64,000 bases of DNA, taken from assembly GCF_946478785.1 (NCBI RefSeq), contig NZ_CAMLDD010000009.1, forward strand, positions 149,841 to 213,840, given 5' to 3'. How positions within the stretch are numbered: the first letter of the stretch is position 1; every line of letters begins with the position of its first letter. The DNA is from an uncultured Flavobacterium sp. GTDB lineage: Bacteria; Bacteroidota; Bacteroidia; Flavobacteriales; Flavobacteriaceae. The position numbers and the translations under genes are program-made. Shown here in pieces: positions 28,601 to 37,420 of the stretch. Below the pieces are notes generated by a model. The model was not told where the DNA came from. It worked only from the letters and a program-made list of their open reading frames with translations, and did no database searches.

Positions 28601-31570
28601 ATGCAGAATAAAGGACTTATTAAATTTTTCGCAATTCTATTTGCATTGGTAAGTATTTACCAACTTTCTTTCACTTTTGTGGCTAACAACGTCAAAAGTG
28701 AGGCTAAAGCTTTTGCAGGAAACAATCCTGATAAAGAATTAAAATATTTAGATTCTATTGGTAAAGAAAAAGTATTGAATCTTGGTTTTACTGACTTTAC
28801 TTATAATGAAGTAAAAAACAAACAATTAAATAAAGGTCTTGACTTAGAAGGGGGAATCAACGTAATTCTTCAAATTTCTATTAAGGATGTTTTAAAAGGA
28901 TTGGCCAACAATTCTAAAAACCCTGTATTTAATAAATCATTAGCTGATGCAAGTGCAAATTTAGAAGGAAATAAAACTTACCTAAATAAGTTTTTTGAAG
29001 CTTTTGAAGCAAATTCAAACGGAACTGTAAAATTAGCTTCACCAGATATTTTTGCAAACAGAAGTTTACAGGGAGAAGGAGGTATCGATTTTCAAATGTC
29101 TGATGCGGAAGCTCAAAAAGTAATTAAGAGAAAAGTTGATGAATCTGTTGAAAGTGCTTTTAAAGTACTTAGAGAGCGTATCGATAAATTTGGAGTTACG
29201 CAGCCTAATGTTCAAAAGTTAGGTGAAACAGGAAGGATCTTAGTAGAACTTCCGGGAGCAAAAGATGTTGATAGAATTAAAAAATTATTAGGAGGGAAAG
29301 CCCAATTAGAGTTTTGGGAAACTTATAAAATTGAAGAAATTGGAAACTTTTTGGTAGCTTCTAACGAGGCTTTAAAAAAGACTGAAATCAAAAAAACAGA
29401 AACTAAAGCTGTGGTTAAGGATTCATTGAATGCTTTATTGACTGATGCTAAGGATTCACTTGACACTAAAAAAGGAAATAATCCATTATTTGATAAAATG
29501 ATTGGTCAGGGTGGTGGACCGGTTTTAGGTTATTTTGCACCAAAAGATACTGCAGTTGTTAACGAGTATTTTAAAAGACCTGAAATCAGAGTTTTATTAG
29601 GCGCAGACCAGCACAATGCAAAATTTGTATGGAGTAAACCAACTACTACAAAAGATGCCAAAGGAAAAGATATTGAGGCTGTTGAACTATATGCTTTAAA
29701 AGGAAACAGAGATAATGCCCCTGCTATGAGCGGAGGTGTTGTTACTGATGCAAAAGATACTTTTGACCAATTAGGAAAACCAGCTGTTTCTATGCAAATG
29801 AACAGCCAGGGAGCTAAAATCTGGGAAGAATTGACAGGAAGAGCTTTTTCTCAAAAAAGTTATATTGCCATTGTTTTGGATAACGTAGTTTATTCTGCAC
29901 CAGGAGTAACAAGTGGTCCAATTGCAGGAGGAAGATCTGAAATTACAGGTTCTTTTGATGTGGCTGAAACTAAAGATTTAGCAAACGTATTAAATGCAGG
30001 TAAATTACCCGCATCTGCAGATATTATTCAATCAACTGTTGTAGGGCCATCTTTAGGTCAGGCTGCAATTGATGCAGGAACAATTTCATCTATCTTAGGA
30101 TTTTTATTAGTTTGTGGATGGATGGTATTCTATTATGGTAAAGCAGGTTGGTATGCTAATCTTGCATTATTGTTGAATTTGCTTTTCCTTTTCGGAATTA
30201 TGGCAAGTTTTGGTTTTGTATTAACATTGCCGGGTATTGCAGGTATTGTTCTTACATTGGGTACTGCAGTAGATGCGAATATTATTATATTTGAAAGGGC
30301 AAAAGAAGAATTACGTGATGGTAAATCATTGTCTGAAGCTGTTGCTTCGTCTTACGGTTGGCACGGTGCAATGCGTTCTATTATTGACGCAAACGTTACT
30401 CACGTTTTAACCGGAGCAATCCTTTTTATATTTGGAACAGGACCAATTAAAGGTTTTGCCTTAACATTACTTATTGGTATTGTAACTTCATTGTTTACAT
30501 CAATTTTTATTGCCAGAATTTTTATTGACAGAAATATTGCAGGAAAAGGAGATTTGACATTCTCTACAAGCATTACTAAAAATTGGTTTACTAACTTCAA
30601 CTTTGACTTTATTAAAATCAAAAAATTCACTTATATCTTCTCATCAATTGTAGTTGTGGTAAGTTTAATTTCTATATTCTTCGTTAACGGATTAGATGAA
30701 GGGGTTGATTTTGTGGGAGGAAGAACTTTCCAGGTTAAATTTGAAAAGCCTGTAGATCCTACAGTTGTTTCTGATGAATTATCAACGGCATTTGGAACTC
30801 CGGTTGAAGCTAAAATTTTAGGAGATGATGATCAGTTGAAAATCACGACAAAATACAAAATAAAGGAAGATGGAGTAGCTGTTGACGAGGAAGTGAATCA
30901 AAAATTGTATAATGCATTGTCAAAATATTTCACTAATATTTCATATGAAAAATTTACAAATACTTTTGACGGTAAAAAAGTTGGGGTTTTACAAGCTTCT
31001 AAAGTTGGAGCTTCTATTTCTGAGGACATTAAAACAAATTCATATTGGGCTGTACTTGGTGCTTTGGCAGTTATTTTCTTATACTTAATGATATCTTTCC
31101 GTAAATGGCAGTATTCATTAGGAGCTATTTTAGCTGTAGCGCATGATGTAATTTTTGTATTAGGAATTTACTCATTATGTTATAAATTTATGCCTTTCCA
31201 CATGGAAATGGATCAGCATTTTATCGCTGCAATTCTTACCGTTATTGGCTACTCTATGAATGATACTGTAATTGTTTTTGACAGGGTTAGAGAGTTTATC
31301 ATTGGAAACCGTAAAGGAAGTTTTGAAGATATTGTAAATGCGTCTGTTAATACAACATTGTCAAGAACCTTAAATACTTCTTTAACAATGATTATTGTAT
31401 TGTTAACGATGTTCATTTTTGGTGGGGAATCAATTAGAGGATTTATCTTTGCTATGTTGATTGGTATTGTTGTTGGAACATATTCTTCATTGTTTATTGC
31501 TACACCAGTATTGGTTGACACTATTTCAAGTGATGATAAACATAAAATAGAGGATACGCATAATGCATAA
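28601..31570 (+). CDS. secDF: Protein translocase subunit SecDF (fused SecD-SecF)
   Basis: The 989-residue inner-membrane protein joins SecD and SecF, which use the proton gradient to help pull exported proteins through SecYEG. The SecD half has an N-terminal membrane helix, LNKGLDLEGGINVILQ (about residue 80) and the periplasmic P1 head, then a six-helix block with LTLGTAVDANIIIFERAKEE. The SecF half starts around residue 675 and has GLDEGVDFVGGRTFQVKFE and a second block with TVIGYSMNDTVIVFDRVRE. A fused form is usual in Bacteroidota. The acidic and basic residues in the FERAKEE and FDRVRE segments are those expected for the family. Confidence 0.96.
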   Translation: MQNKGLIKFFAILFALVSIYQLSFTFVANNVKSEAKAFAGNNPDKELKYLDSIGKEKVLNLGFTDFTYNEVKNKQLNKGLDLEGGINVILQISIKDVLKGLANNSKNPVFNKSLADASANLEGNKTYLNKFFEAFEANSNGTVKLASPDIFANRSLQGEGGIDFQMSDAEAQKVIKRKVDESVESAFKVLRERIDKFGVTQPNVQKLGETGRILVELPGAKDVDRIKKLLGGKAQLEFWETYKIEEIGNFLVASNEALKKTEIKKTETKAVVKDSLNALLTDAKDSLDTKKGNNPLFDKMIGQGGGPVLGYFAPKDTAVVNEYFKRPEIRVLLGADQHNAKFVWSKPTTTKDAKGKDIEAVELYALKGNRDNAPAMSGGVVTDAKDTFDQLGKPAVSMQMNSQGAKIWEELTGRAFSQKSYIAIVLDNVVYSAPGVTSGPIAGGRSEITGSFDVAETKDLANVLNAGKLPASADIIQSTVVGPSLGQAAIDAGTISSILGFLLVCGWMVFYYGKAGWYANLALLLNLLFLFGIMASFGFVLTLPGIAGIVLTLGTAVDANIIIFERAKEELRDGKSLSEAVASSYGWHGAMRSIIDANVTHVLTGAILFIFGTGPIKGFALTLLIGIVTSLFTSIFIARIFIDRNIAGKGDLTFSTSITKNWFTNFNFDFIKIKKFTYIFSSIVVVVSLISIFFVNGLDEGVDFVGGRTFQVKFEKPVDPTVVSDELSTAFGTPVEAKILGDDDQLKITTKYKIKEDGVAVDEEVNQKLYNALSKYFTNISYEKFTNTFDGKKVGVLQASKVGASISEDIKTNSYWAVLGALAVIFLYLMISFRKWQYSLGAILAVAHDVIFVLGIYSLCYKFMPFHMEMDQHFIAAILTVIGYSMNDTVIVFDRVREFIIGNRKGSFEDIVNASVNTTLSRTLNTSLTMIIVLLTMFIFGGESIRGFIFAMLIGIVVGTYSSLFIATPVLVDTISSDDKHKIEDTHNA

Positions 31571-31590
31571 TTTTAAAAATTAATTATAGA

Positions 31591-31622
31591 AAAAGATCCA
31601 ATGAAAGTTGGATCTTTTTTTT
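31591..31622 (+). terminator. Terminator of secDF
   Basis: A perfect 11-bp stem (31591-31601 with 31608-31618), 6-base loop and T run. Confidence 0.9.
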
Positions 31623-31797
31623 GTCTTCATTTATGGAAGAAATTATTATTTAAAAATTAAGAACAATAATCCTTTTTTTTTGCACGGATAGTTATCCTTT
31701 TTTATGTACATCTGAGGTTGCTGTTTATTTTTAAAAAAAACTCTTTTATAAGTTTTTGATATTAAATCATCACTTTTGGAAAAGAGGTTTCTAATTT

Positions 31798-31875
31798 AGC
31801 CTCGATGGCAGTGGTATCCTTTTTCTGGTTTTTTATCCAGAAAAAGATATAACGGACAGCGAGACTGAAGTTCTT
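31798..31875. repeat. Palindromic intergenic repeat (REP-like), copy C
   Basis: The arms CTTTTTCTGG (31819-31828) and CCAGAAAAAG (31837-31846) form the core hairpin. Read on the minus strand, the flanks CGCTGTCCGTTATATC and GGATACCACTGCCATC align with copy B at 13.6 kb. Confidence 0.7.
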
Positions 31876-31954
31876 GTGAAAATAAATTTCTGCTCCTGAA
31901 AATAAAGAGATTTATATGTTTAGATTATGGAGATATGACTTGGTTTTATAGCAA

Positions 31955-31994
31955 AAAAAATGTCCAACACTATAAAAAGTATTGGACATTTTTT
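31955..31994. terminator. Terminator of lgt (minus), symmetric
   Basis: A perfect 13-bp stem (AAAAAATGTCCAA at 31955-31967 with its complement at 31982-31994) with outer A/T runs, directly after the lgt stop. Confidence 0.9.
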
Positions 31995-32009
31995 TATTAA
32001 ATTTATTTT

Positions 32010-32942
32010 TTAAGATGCTGCTAAAGGATTTCTCTGTGCTCTAATAATAAAGAAAAGCCCAATTATTATAAACGGAATACTTAACCACTGACCTGTAGAG
32101 AAGTATCCTAATTCGTTTTCGAATCCTCCCTGGCTTTCTTTTACGAATTCTACTATAAAGCGTACCACAAATAAAAGAACTAAAAACAATCCAAATAAAT
32201 AACCTGATTTAAGTCTTGCATTTGTTTTCCAATACAGGAAAAATAAGATTGCGAATACGAAAATGTAGCAAAATGCCTCATATAGTTGTGTTGGATGTTT
32301 TGCAGGTACCTGAGCTAACAGATCAGCAAATTTAGGATCAGTTGCTATGGCTGTATATGCTTCTTTTGGATTACCAATTTTAGTTGCATTAACAGCTTCA
32401 TTTTTGCTGAACTGGTCATGTAAAAAACGAATTCCAAATGCAGATGTTGTTTCGTTTCCGATGATTTCAGAATTCATAAAGTTTCCTAAACGAACAAATA
32501 TAGCACCACTCGCAACCGGAATAACTACACGGTCAAGAATCCACAACAACGAACGTTTTAAGATCTTTTTACTGTAGTAATACATAGCAATAATAATTGC
32601 AATGGCAGCACCATGGCTTGCTAAGCCCTGAAAGCCAGTAAACTCTAATTTTGGTTCGAATCTAAAAGGAAGGAAGATTTCAAGTAAATGGTTTCTAAAA
32701 TACTCCCAGTCGTAAAATAATACATGACCTAAACGTGCTCCAATTAAAGTTGCTAAAACGGTCCAGACGAATAAAGAATCTAGCTTGTCAATTGATTCGT
32801 TTTCGCGCTCGAAAATCTTTTTCATTAGGAACCACCCTAATAAAAAGGCAATTACGAACATTAAACTGTAGTAGCGAATCATAAAAAATCCTAAATCGAT
32901 TCCTTCTGAAGGATTCCAAACGATGTTTAAAGCGTGTGTCAT
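32010..32942 (-). CDS. lgt: Prolipoprotein diacylglyceryl transferase
   Basis: The 310-residue inner-membrane enzyme attaches diacylglycerol from phosphatidylglycerol to the lipobox cysteine of prolipoproteins. About seven hydrophobic segments are visible. Family motifs include IGARLGHVLFYDWEYF, GLASHGAAIAI and the Lgt signature region IFVRLGNFMNSEIIG (about residues 150-165), and KHPTQLYEAFCYIF. The insertion around residues 165-210 is longer than in E. coli. It is the last gene of the minus-strand group that starts with folE, with yidD 67 bp upstream. Confidence 0.95.
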   Translation of the reverse strand: MTHALNIVWNPSEGIDLGFFMIRYYSLMFVIAFLLGWFLMKKIFERENESIDKLDSLFVWTVLATLIGARLGHVLFYDWEYFRNHLLEIFLPFRFEPKLEFTGFQGLASHGAAIAIIIAMYYYSKKILKRSLLWILDRVVIPVASGAIFVRLGNFMNSEIIGNETTSAFGIRFLHDQFSKNEAVNATKIGNPKEAYTAIATDPKFADLLAQVPAKHPTQLYEAFCYIFVFAILFFLYWKTNARLKSGYLFGLFLVLLFVVRFIVEFVKESQGGFENELGYFSTGQWLSIPFIIIGLFFIIRAQRNPLAAS

Positions 32943-33009
32943 GTAGTATTATGTTTTTAGATGTGTTGTAAAAATAAATATTTAAAACAGAGTAAATCTT
33001 TATTAAAAG

Positions 33010-33249
33010 TTAATGTTTTTGTGAACATTTCTTTTCAGGAACAGGATCATAACCGGTTTTTCCCCAGGGATGACAGCTCAAAATTCGTTTTAATCCCAGG
33101 TATCCGCCATAAAATAATCCATGTTTTTGTAAGGCTTCGATCATATAGCTGGAACATGTTGGTTCGAAACGGCATGACGATGGTGTAAATGGTGAAATGG
33201 CGTTTTGATAAAAGCGTACTAATAAAACAAATGGCGTGATGACTTTCAT
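33010..33249 (-). CDS. yidD: Membrane protein insertion efficiency factor YidD
   Basis: The 79-residue protein is nearly all YidD family: [40 protein letters not shown] and [18 protein letters not shown]. The conserved cysteines are at the expected places. YidD is a small inner-face membrane-associated protein that helps YidC insert proteins. It lies between cysS and lgt on the same strand, 22 bp after cysS. Confidence 0.95.
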   Translation of the reverse strand: MKVITPFVLLVRFYQNAISPFTPSSCRFEPTCSSYMIEALQKHGLFYGGYLGLKRILSCHPWGKTGYDPVPEKKCSQKH

Positions 33250-33271
33250 GATTTATTAGAATATGGATTGA

Positions 33272-34750
33272 TTATATCGAAAAGCTAGTGCCTTCTTTTC
33301 CGTCTTTCAATTGAATGCCTAAGGCAATCAGTTGATCTCGAATCTGATCAGAAAGGGCGAAATTTTTATCTGCTCTGGCCTGATTTCTCATTCCGATAAG
33401 CATATTTACAACGCCTTCTAATTTATCAGTATTGCTGTCTGTGGCTTTCTCATCGTTTAAGCCTAAAACGTCAAAAACAAAAGCATTAACAGCGGTTGTA
33501 AATATTTTTAGATCTTCGGCTGAAATAGTTTTTTTTCCTTCTTTCAATAAATTGATGTAACGAACGGCTTCAAATAAATGCGCAATTACAATAGGTGTAT
33601 TAAAATCGTCGTTCATAGCGTCGTAGCACAACTGTTTCCATGCTGCAATATCTATAGAGCTTGATGTACTTGTTGAAATAGCTGGCAGCGAATCAACAGC
33701 TTCCATCAATCTTTTATATCCTTTTTCGGCAGCAACAATCGCATCATCAGAAAAATCCAAAACGCTTCTGTAATGTGCCTGTAACATAAAAAATCGTGTT
33801 ACAGATGCAGAGAAAGGTTTACTTAAGATATTGTTGTCTCCGCTTAAAATCTCGCCTGGCAAAATATTATTTCCGGTAGATTTTGCCATTTTCTTGCCAT
33901 TTAAAGTCAGCATATTGGCATGCATCCAGTAATTTACAGGAGACTGACCTGTACAAGCTTCATTTTGTGCAATTTCACATTCGTGATGTGGGAATTTTAA
34001 ATCCATTCCACCTCCGTGAATGTCAAAATGATTTCCAAGATATTTGGTACTCATAGCAGTACACTCCAAATGCCAACCCGGAAAACCATCACTCCATGGC
34101 GAAGGCCATCTCATAATATGTTCCGGTTCTGCTTTTTTCCAAAGTGCAAAATCCTGTGGGTTTCTTTTGTCTGACTGACCATCAAGATCACGTGTGTTGG
34201 CTAACATATCTTCGATATTTCGGCCACTAAGAACTCCGTAATTATTAGTCTCATTATATTTTACGACATCAAAATAAACAGATCCGTTTGCTTCATAACC
34301 GATTCCAGTATCAATGATTTTTTTGATGATTTCAATCTGTTCAATGATGTGTCCGGTAGCAGTTGGTTCAATACTTGGCGGTAAAAAGTTGAAAGCTTTT
34401 AGTATTTCATGAAAATCGACAGTATAACGCTGTACAACCTCCATAGGTTCTAACTGCTCTAAACGTGCTTTTTTGGCGATTTTATCTTCACCTTCATCAA
34501 CATCGTCTACAATATGACCAACGTCAGTGATATTACGTACATAACGAACCTTATAATCAAGATGCAAAAAATACCTGAAAATAACGTCAAAAGACATAAA
34601 AGTTCTCACATTTCCTAAGTGAACATTGCTGTAAACAGTAGGTCCGCAAACATACATTCCAACATTTCCTTCATGAATTGGATTGAAATTTTCTTTTTCA
34701 CCTGACAGCGAATTGTATATTTTTAGAGACTGTGTTGTATATAATGGCAT
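33272..34750 (-). CDS. cysS: Cysteine-tRNA ligase
   Basis: The 492-residue class I synthetase charges tRNA-Cys. It shows the zinc cysteine and HIGH-type motif [20 protein letters not shown] (about residues 30-50), the second zinc ligand area [20 protein letters not shown], and the KMSKS-type loop [10 protein letters not shown] (about residues 288-297). The C-terminal anticodon-binding helical domain is complete, ending [19 protein letters not shown]. The start [20 protein letters not shown] fits. It is read after the S23-like gene, with a 60-bp spacer containing GTTTGTTGTT repeats. Confidence 0.96.
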   Translation of the reverse strand: MPLYTTQSLKIYNSLSGEKENFNPIHEGNVGMYVCGPTVYSNVHLGNVRTFMSFDVIFRYFLHLDYKVRYVRNITDVGHIVDDVDEGEDKIAKKARLEQLEPMEVVQRYTVDFHEILKAFNFLPPSIEPTATGHIIEQIEIIKKIIDTGIGYEANGSVYFDVVKYNETNNYGVLSGRNIEDMLANTRDLDGQSDKRNPQDFALWKKAEPEHIMRWPSPWSDGFPGWHLECTAMSTKYLGNHFDIHGGGMDLKFPHHECEIAQNEACTGQSPVNYWMHANMLTLNGKKMAKSTGNNILPGEILSGDNNILSKPFSASVTRFFMLQAHYRSVLDFSDDAIVAAEKGYKRLMEAVDSLPAISTSTSSSIDIAAWKQLCYDAMNDDFNTPIVIAHLFEAVRYINLLKEGKKTISAEDLKIFTTAVNAFVFDVLGLNDEKATDSNTDKLEGVVNMLIGMRNQARADKNFALSDQIRDQLIALGIQLKDGKEGTSFSI

Positions 34751-34763
34751 ATTGTTTTTTTCT

Positions 34764-34787
34764 GTTTGTTGTTTTTGGTTTGTTGTT
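34764..34787. repeat. GTTTGTTGTT repeats flanking the S23-like gene, cysS side
   Basis: GTTTGTTGTT occurs at 34764-34773 and 34778-34787. Its complement AACAACAAAC occurs at 35218-35227 on the other side of the gene, so the gene sits between inverted repeats. Confidence 0.55.
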
Positions 34788-34810
34788 TTTAGTTCTGAGT
34801 GAGCAAGATA

Positions 34811-35200
34811 TTATTTGAATTTGAGCCCTTTAATTTCACAATTGTTTAAGTAATTCATCATCGCTCCGATTTTGTTTTTTTTTAATTCAACTATTTCATT
34901 TAATTTTATATGCTGTTCTTCAGAAATTAGCTTTTTATCAAAAGCTCTATAAGATTGTGATTTTACTTCTCCTGCTGAACCTTTTGCAATACTCAAAAAT
35001 TGAATGAATTCTCTATTACCATTTCGTTCAAAACCTTCAGCAATATTATCCATAATAGGGCCTGAGCTTCTGTCAATTTGATCTTTTGAGGAGTAGTTTG
35101 TCTTTAAACTTGTATTTTGTATGAGAAATTCAATTTGTTGGCAAATTGTTCTTGCCATTCTCCAAATTTCTAAGTCTTCAAATTTTTCTATTTTCGCCAT
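34811..35200 (-). CDS. Four-helix-bundle protein, S23/IVP family
   Basis: The 129-residue protein belongs to the four-helix-bundle family first seen as ORFs in 23S rRNA intervening sequences and related to the Avd accessory protein of diversity-generating retroelements. It has the typical N-terminal motif FEDLEIWRMARTICQQIE, then QIDRSSGPIMDNIAEGFERN and FIQFLSIAKGSAGEVKSQSY (about residues 40-85). Its biochemical role is unknown and no reverse transcriptase or rRNA is nearby. It splits cysS from folE and is bounded by inverted GTTTGTTGTT repeats, which suggests a mobile or recently inserted gene. Confidence 0.85.
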   Translation of the reverse strand: MAKIEKFEDLEIWRMARTICQQIEFLIQNTSLKTNYSSKDQIDRSSGPIMDNIAEGFERNGNREFIQFLSIAKGSAGEVKSQSYRAFDKKLISEEQHIKLNEIVELKKNKIGAMMNYLNNCEIKGLKFK

Positions 35201-35227
35201 AACAACAAAAAACTATTAACAACAAAC
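35201..35227. repeat. AACAACAAAC repeats flanking the S23-like gene, folE side
   Basis: AACAACAAAA (35201-35210) and AACAACAAAC (35218-35227) mirror the GTTTGTTGTT copies at 34764-34787 across the gene. Confidence 0.5.
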
Positions 35228-35236
35228 AATAAACTT

Positions 35237-35908
35237 TTAAAACTGAGTATCCAATTTAATATAATCCAAGAACTCTCTTTTAGTTTGAGGATTTTTAAAT
35301 TTTCCGCCAAATTCAGAGGTTACCGTACTGCTTTCGATATCTTTAATTCCTCTTGAATTTACACAAAGATGCTTGGCGTCAATAACGCAGGCTACATCTT
35401 CAGTTCTTAAAGCTTTTTGTAATTCCTGGACAATTTGCATCGTCAAACGTTCCTGAACCTGAGGCCTTTTGGCATAGTATTCCACAATGCGGTTCATTTT
35501 AGATAAACCAATAACTCTCCCGCTGGAAATATAAGCTACGTGAGCTCTGCCAATAATTGGCAATAGATGGTGTTCGCAGGTAGAATATACGGTAATATTT
35601 TTTTCTACTAACATTTCACCGTATTTGTAATTATTGTCAAACGTTGAAGCTTTTGGTTGTTTTGAAGGGTTTAAACCGCCAAAAATCTCCTTCACAAACA
35701 TTTTTGCTACTCTGTTTGGAGTACCTTTTATGCTGTCATCAGTCAAATCCATTCCTAAAGTTTGCAGGATGTTTTCGACATCTTTTTTTATTTTTTCTAT
35801 TTTTTCATCATCAGATAGGTCAAAAGCATCCTGTCTTACAGGGTTTTTCGCATTGCTGCTAAAATGATTGTCTCCTATTTCGTCTAAAAAATCTTCGTTG
35901 TTTATCAT
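35237..35908 (-). CDS. folE: GTP cyclohydrolase I
   Basis: The 223-residue enzyme turns GTP into dihydroneopterin triphosphate, the first step of folate/tetrahydropterin synthesis. The zinc and catalytic region reads YSTCEHHLLPIIGRAHVAYI, and the second metal and substrate segments are RLTMQIVQELQKAL, VACVIDAKHLCVNSRGIKD and TVTSEFGGKF. The N-terminal 40 residues are a poorly conserved acidic extension. It is the first gene of the minus-strand group leading to the S23-like gene, cysS, yidD and lgt. Confidence 0.95.
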   Translation of the reverse strand: MINNEDFLDEIGDNHFSSNAKNPVRQDAFDLSDDEKIEKIKKDVENILQTLGMDLTDDSIKGTPNRVAKMFVKEIFGGLNPSKQPKASTFDNNYKYGEMLVEKNITVYSTCEHHLLPIIGRAHVAYISSGRVIGLSKMNRIVEYYAKRPQVQERLTMQIVQELQKALRTEDVACVIDAKHLCVNSRGIKDIESSTVTSEFGGKFKNPQTKREFLDYIKLDTQF

Positions 35909-36040
35909 TAAAAACTACTATTAGTATGGGTATATTCTTTTAAGGCGGTAAAGATAATTAATAAAAAGGAAACCTTTTCTATCGTTTTTATTAGTTTTAA
36001 GATTAATTTAAATTAAAAATAAACAACAGTGGCATTAAAA

Positions 36041-36080
36041 AATCAAAAGACAATAATTGAAGTAATTATTGTCTTTTTGA
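36041..36080 (-). terminator. Terminator of the aminotransferase gene
   Basis: A perfect 14-bp stem (36045-36058 with 36064-36077) with a 5-base loop lies just beyond the aminotransferase stop. On the minus strand it leads into a T-rich tract. Confidence 0.85.
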
Positions 36081-36101
36081 TGGTTGTATTTTTAGAAATG
36101 G

Positions 36102-37298
36102 CTATTTTTTATTATAAACCAAAAGCGCTTCTTTTAAAATGTTTACAGCAGTAATTAAATCTTTTTTGTTTAGAACATACGCGATCCTTACCTGATTCAA
36201 TCCCATGCCTGGAGTTGAATAGAATCCTGCTGCAGGAGCAACCATTACGGTTTCGCCATTAAGATCATAGCTTTCCAGAAGCCACTGTGCAAAATCTTCA
36301 GAATTTTCTATTGGCAATTGTGCAATGCAGTAAAAGGCTCCTTTTGGTTTAGTTACGATTACACCTTCAATTTTGTTCAGTTCAGTAATCAGAGTGTCAC
36401 GACGGCTTTTATATTCCCCAATTACTTCGTCAAAATAACTCTGAGGAGTGTCAATAGCAGCCTCACAAGCTATTTGCTCAATAGTTGGCGGACTTAAACG
36501 AGCCTGTGCAAATTTCATTACGGTTGACAAAACTTGTTTGTTTTTCGTGACCAGACATCCAATTCTTGCGCCACACATACTGTAACGTTTTGAAACTGAA
36601 TCGACCATAATTACATTCTGCTGAACATCATCTAAATTCATTACAGAAAAATGTTCCTCATCTCCATCATATAAAAATTCACGATATACTTCATCAGCAA
36701 TTAAATATAAATCGTGTTTTTTGATTAAATGTGCTAATTGTTTGATTTCAAATTCAGAATATAAATAACCGGTTGGATTTCCGGGATTACAAATTAAAAT
36801 GGCTTTGGTTCTTGGCGTAATCAATTTTTCTACATCTTCAATACCTGGCAAGGCAAATCCGCTCTCGATTGTAGAGATTACAGGAACAACTGTTGCACTT
36901 GTCGATGATGCAAATGCATGATAATTAGCATAAAAAGGCTCAGGGATAATGATTTCATCTCCCGGATCTGTAATTGTGGCTAATGCAAACAATAAAGCTT
37001 CAGAACCACCAGTAGTTACAATGATGTCTTCTGAATTAACATTTACATTTTGACGTTGGTAAAATTTTGCTAATTTCTTTCTATAACTTTCATATCCGGC
37101 TGACGGACTGTATTCTATAATATCTAAATCAATATTTTTTACCGCCTCCATGGCCACTTCGGGTGTCTTGATATCCGGTTGACCAATGTTTAAATGATAC
37201 ACTTTTTTTCCTTTTTGTTTTGCAAGATCTGCATAAGGAGCTAATTTGCGTATCGGTGATTCGGGCATGTTTCTGCCTTTGTTTGAAATTGTTGGCAT
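36102..37298 (-). CDS. PLP-dependent class I/II aminotransferase (aspartate aminotransferase-like)
   Basis: The start is set at 37298 (MPTISNKGRNMPESPIRKLA); an open frame continues 41 codons upstream, but that part reads into the next promoter region and is unlike the family. The 398-residue enzyme has the fold-type I motifs YSPSAGYESYRKKLA, TTGGSEALLFALAT, LICNPGNPTGYLYS, LIADEVYREFLYDG and the PLP lysine in SVSKRYSMCGARIG (Lys237). It probably transaminates aspartate or a related amino acid; the exact amino acid cannot be read from sequence. It is divergent from the retropepsin-PDZ gene. Confidence 0.9.
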   Translation of the reverse strand: MPTISNKGRNMPESPIRKLAPYADLAKQKGKKVYHLNIGQPDIKTPEVAMEAVKNIDLDIIEYSPSAGYESYRKKLAKFYQRQNVNVNSEDIIVTTGGSEALLFALATITDPGDEIIIPEPFYANYHAFASSTSATVVPVISTIESGFALPGIEDVEKLITPRTKAILICNPGNPTGYLYSEFEIKQLAHLIKKHDLYLIADEVYREFLYDGDEEHFSVMNLDDVQQNVIMVDSVSKRYSMCGARIGCLVTKNKQVLSTVMKFAQARLSPPTIEQIACEAAIDTPQSYFDEVIGEYKSRRDTLITELNKIEGVIVTKPKGAFYCIAQLPIENSEDFAQWLLESYDLNGETVMVAPAAGFYSTPGMGLNQVRIAYVLNKKDLITAVNILKEALLVYNKK

Positions 37299-37420
37299 GT
37301 GTTTAATTATTGAAGTGCAAATTTGCATTTTTTTTTCGAATTTAACGTAAACAATAGAAGGAGTTATGAAAATGTAACAATAATCAATTTTTTTACTAAT
37401 TTTATAATAAAATATTATCA

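Larger units (their letters stand above)
31571..32009. other. 439-bp convergent intergenic region with two terminators and a palindromic repeat
   Basis: It carries the secDF terminator (31591-31622), one copy of the palindromic intergenic repeat (31798-31875) and the lgt-side terminator (31955-31994). No ORF is visible. Confidence 0.7.

Noticed and set aside
34811..35200. Diversity-generating retroelement, suggested by an Avd-like four-helix bundle
   Set aside because: No reverse transcriptase, template repeat or variable repeat is visible nearby.
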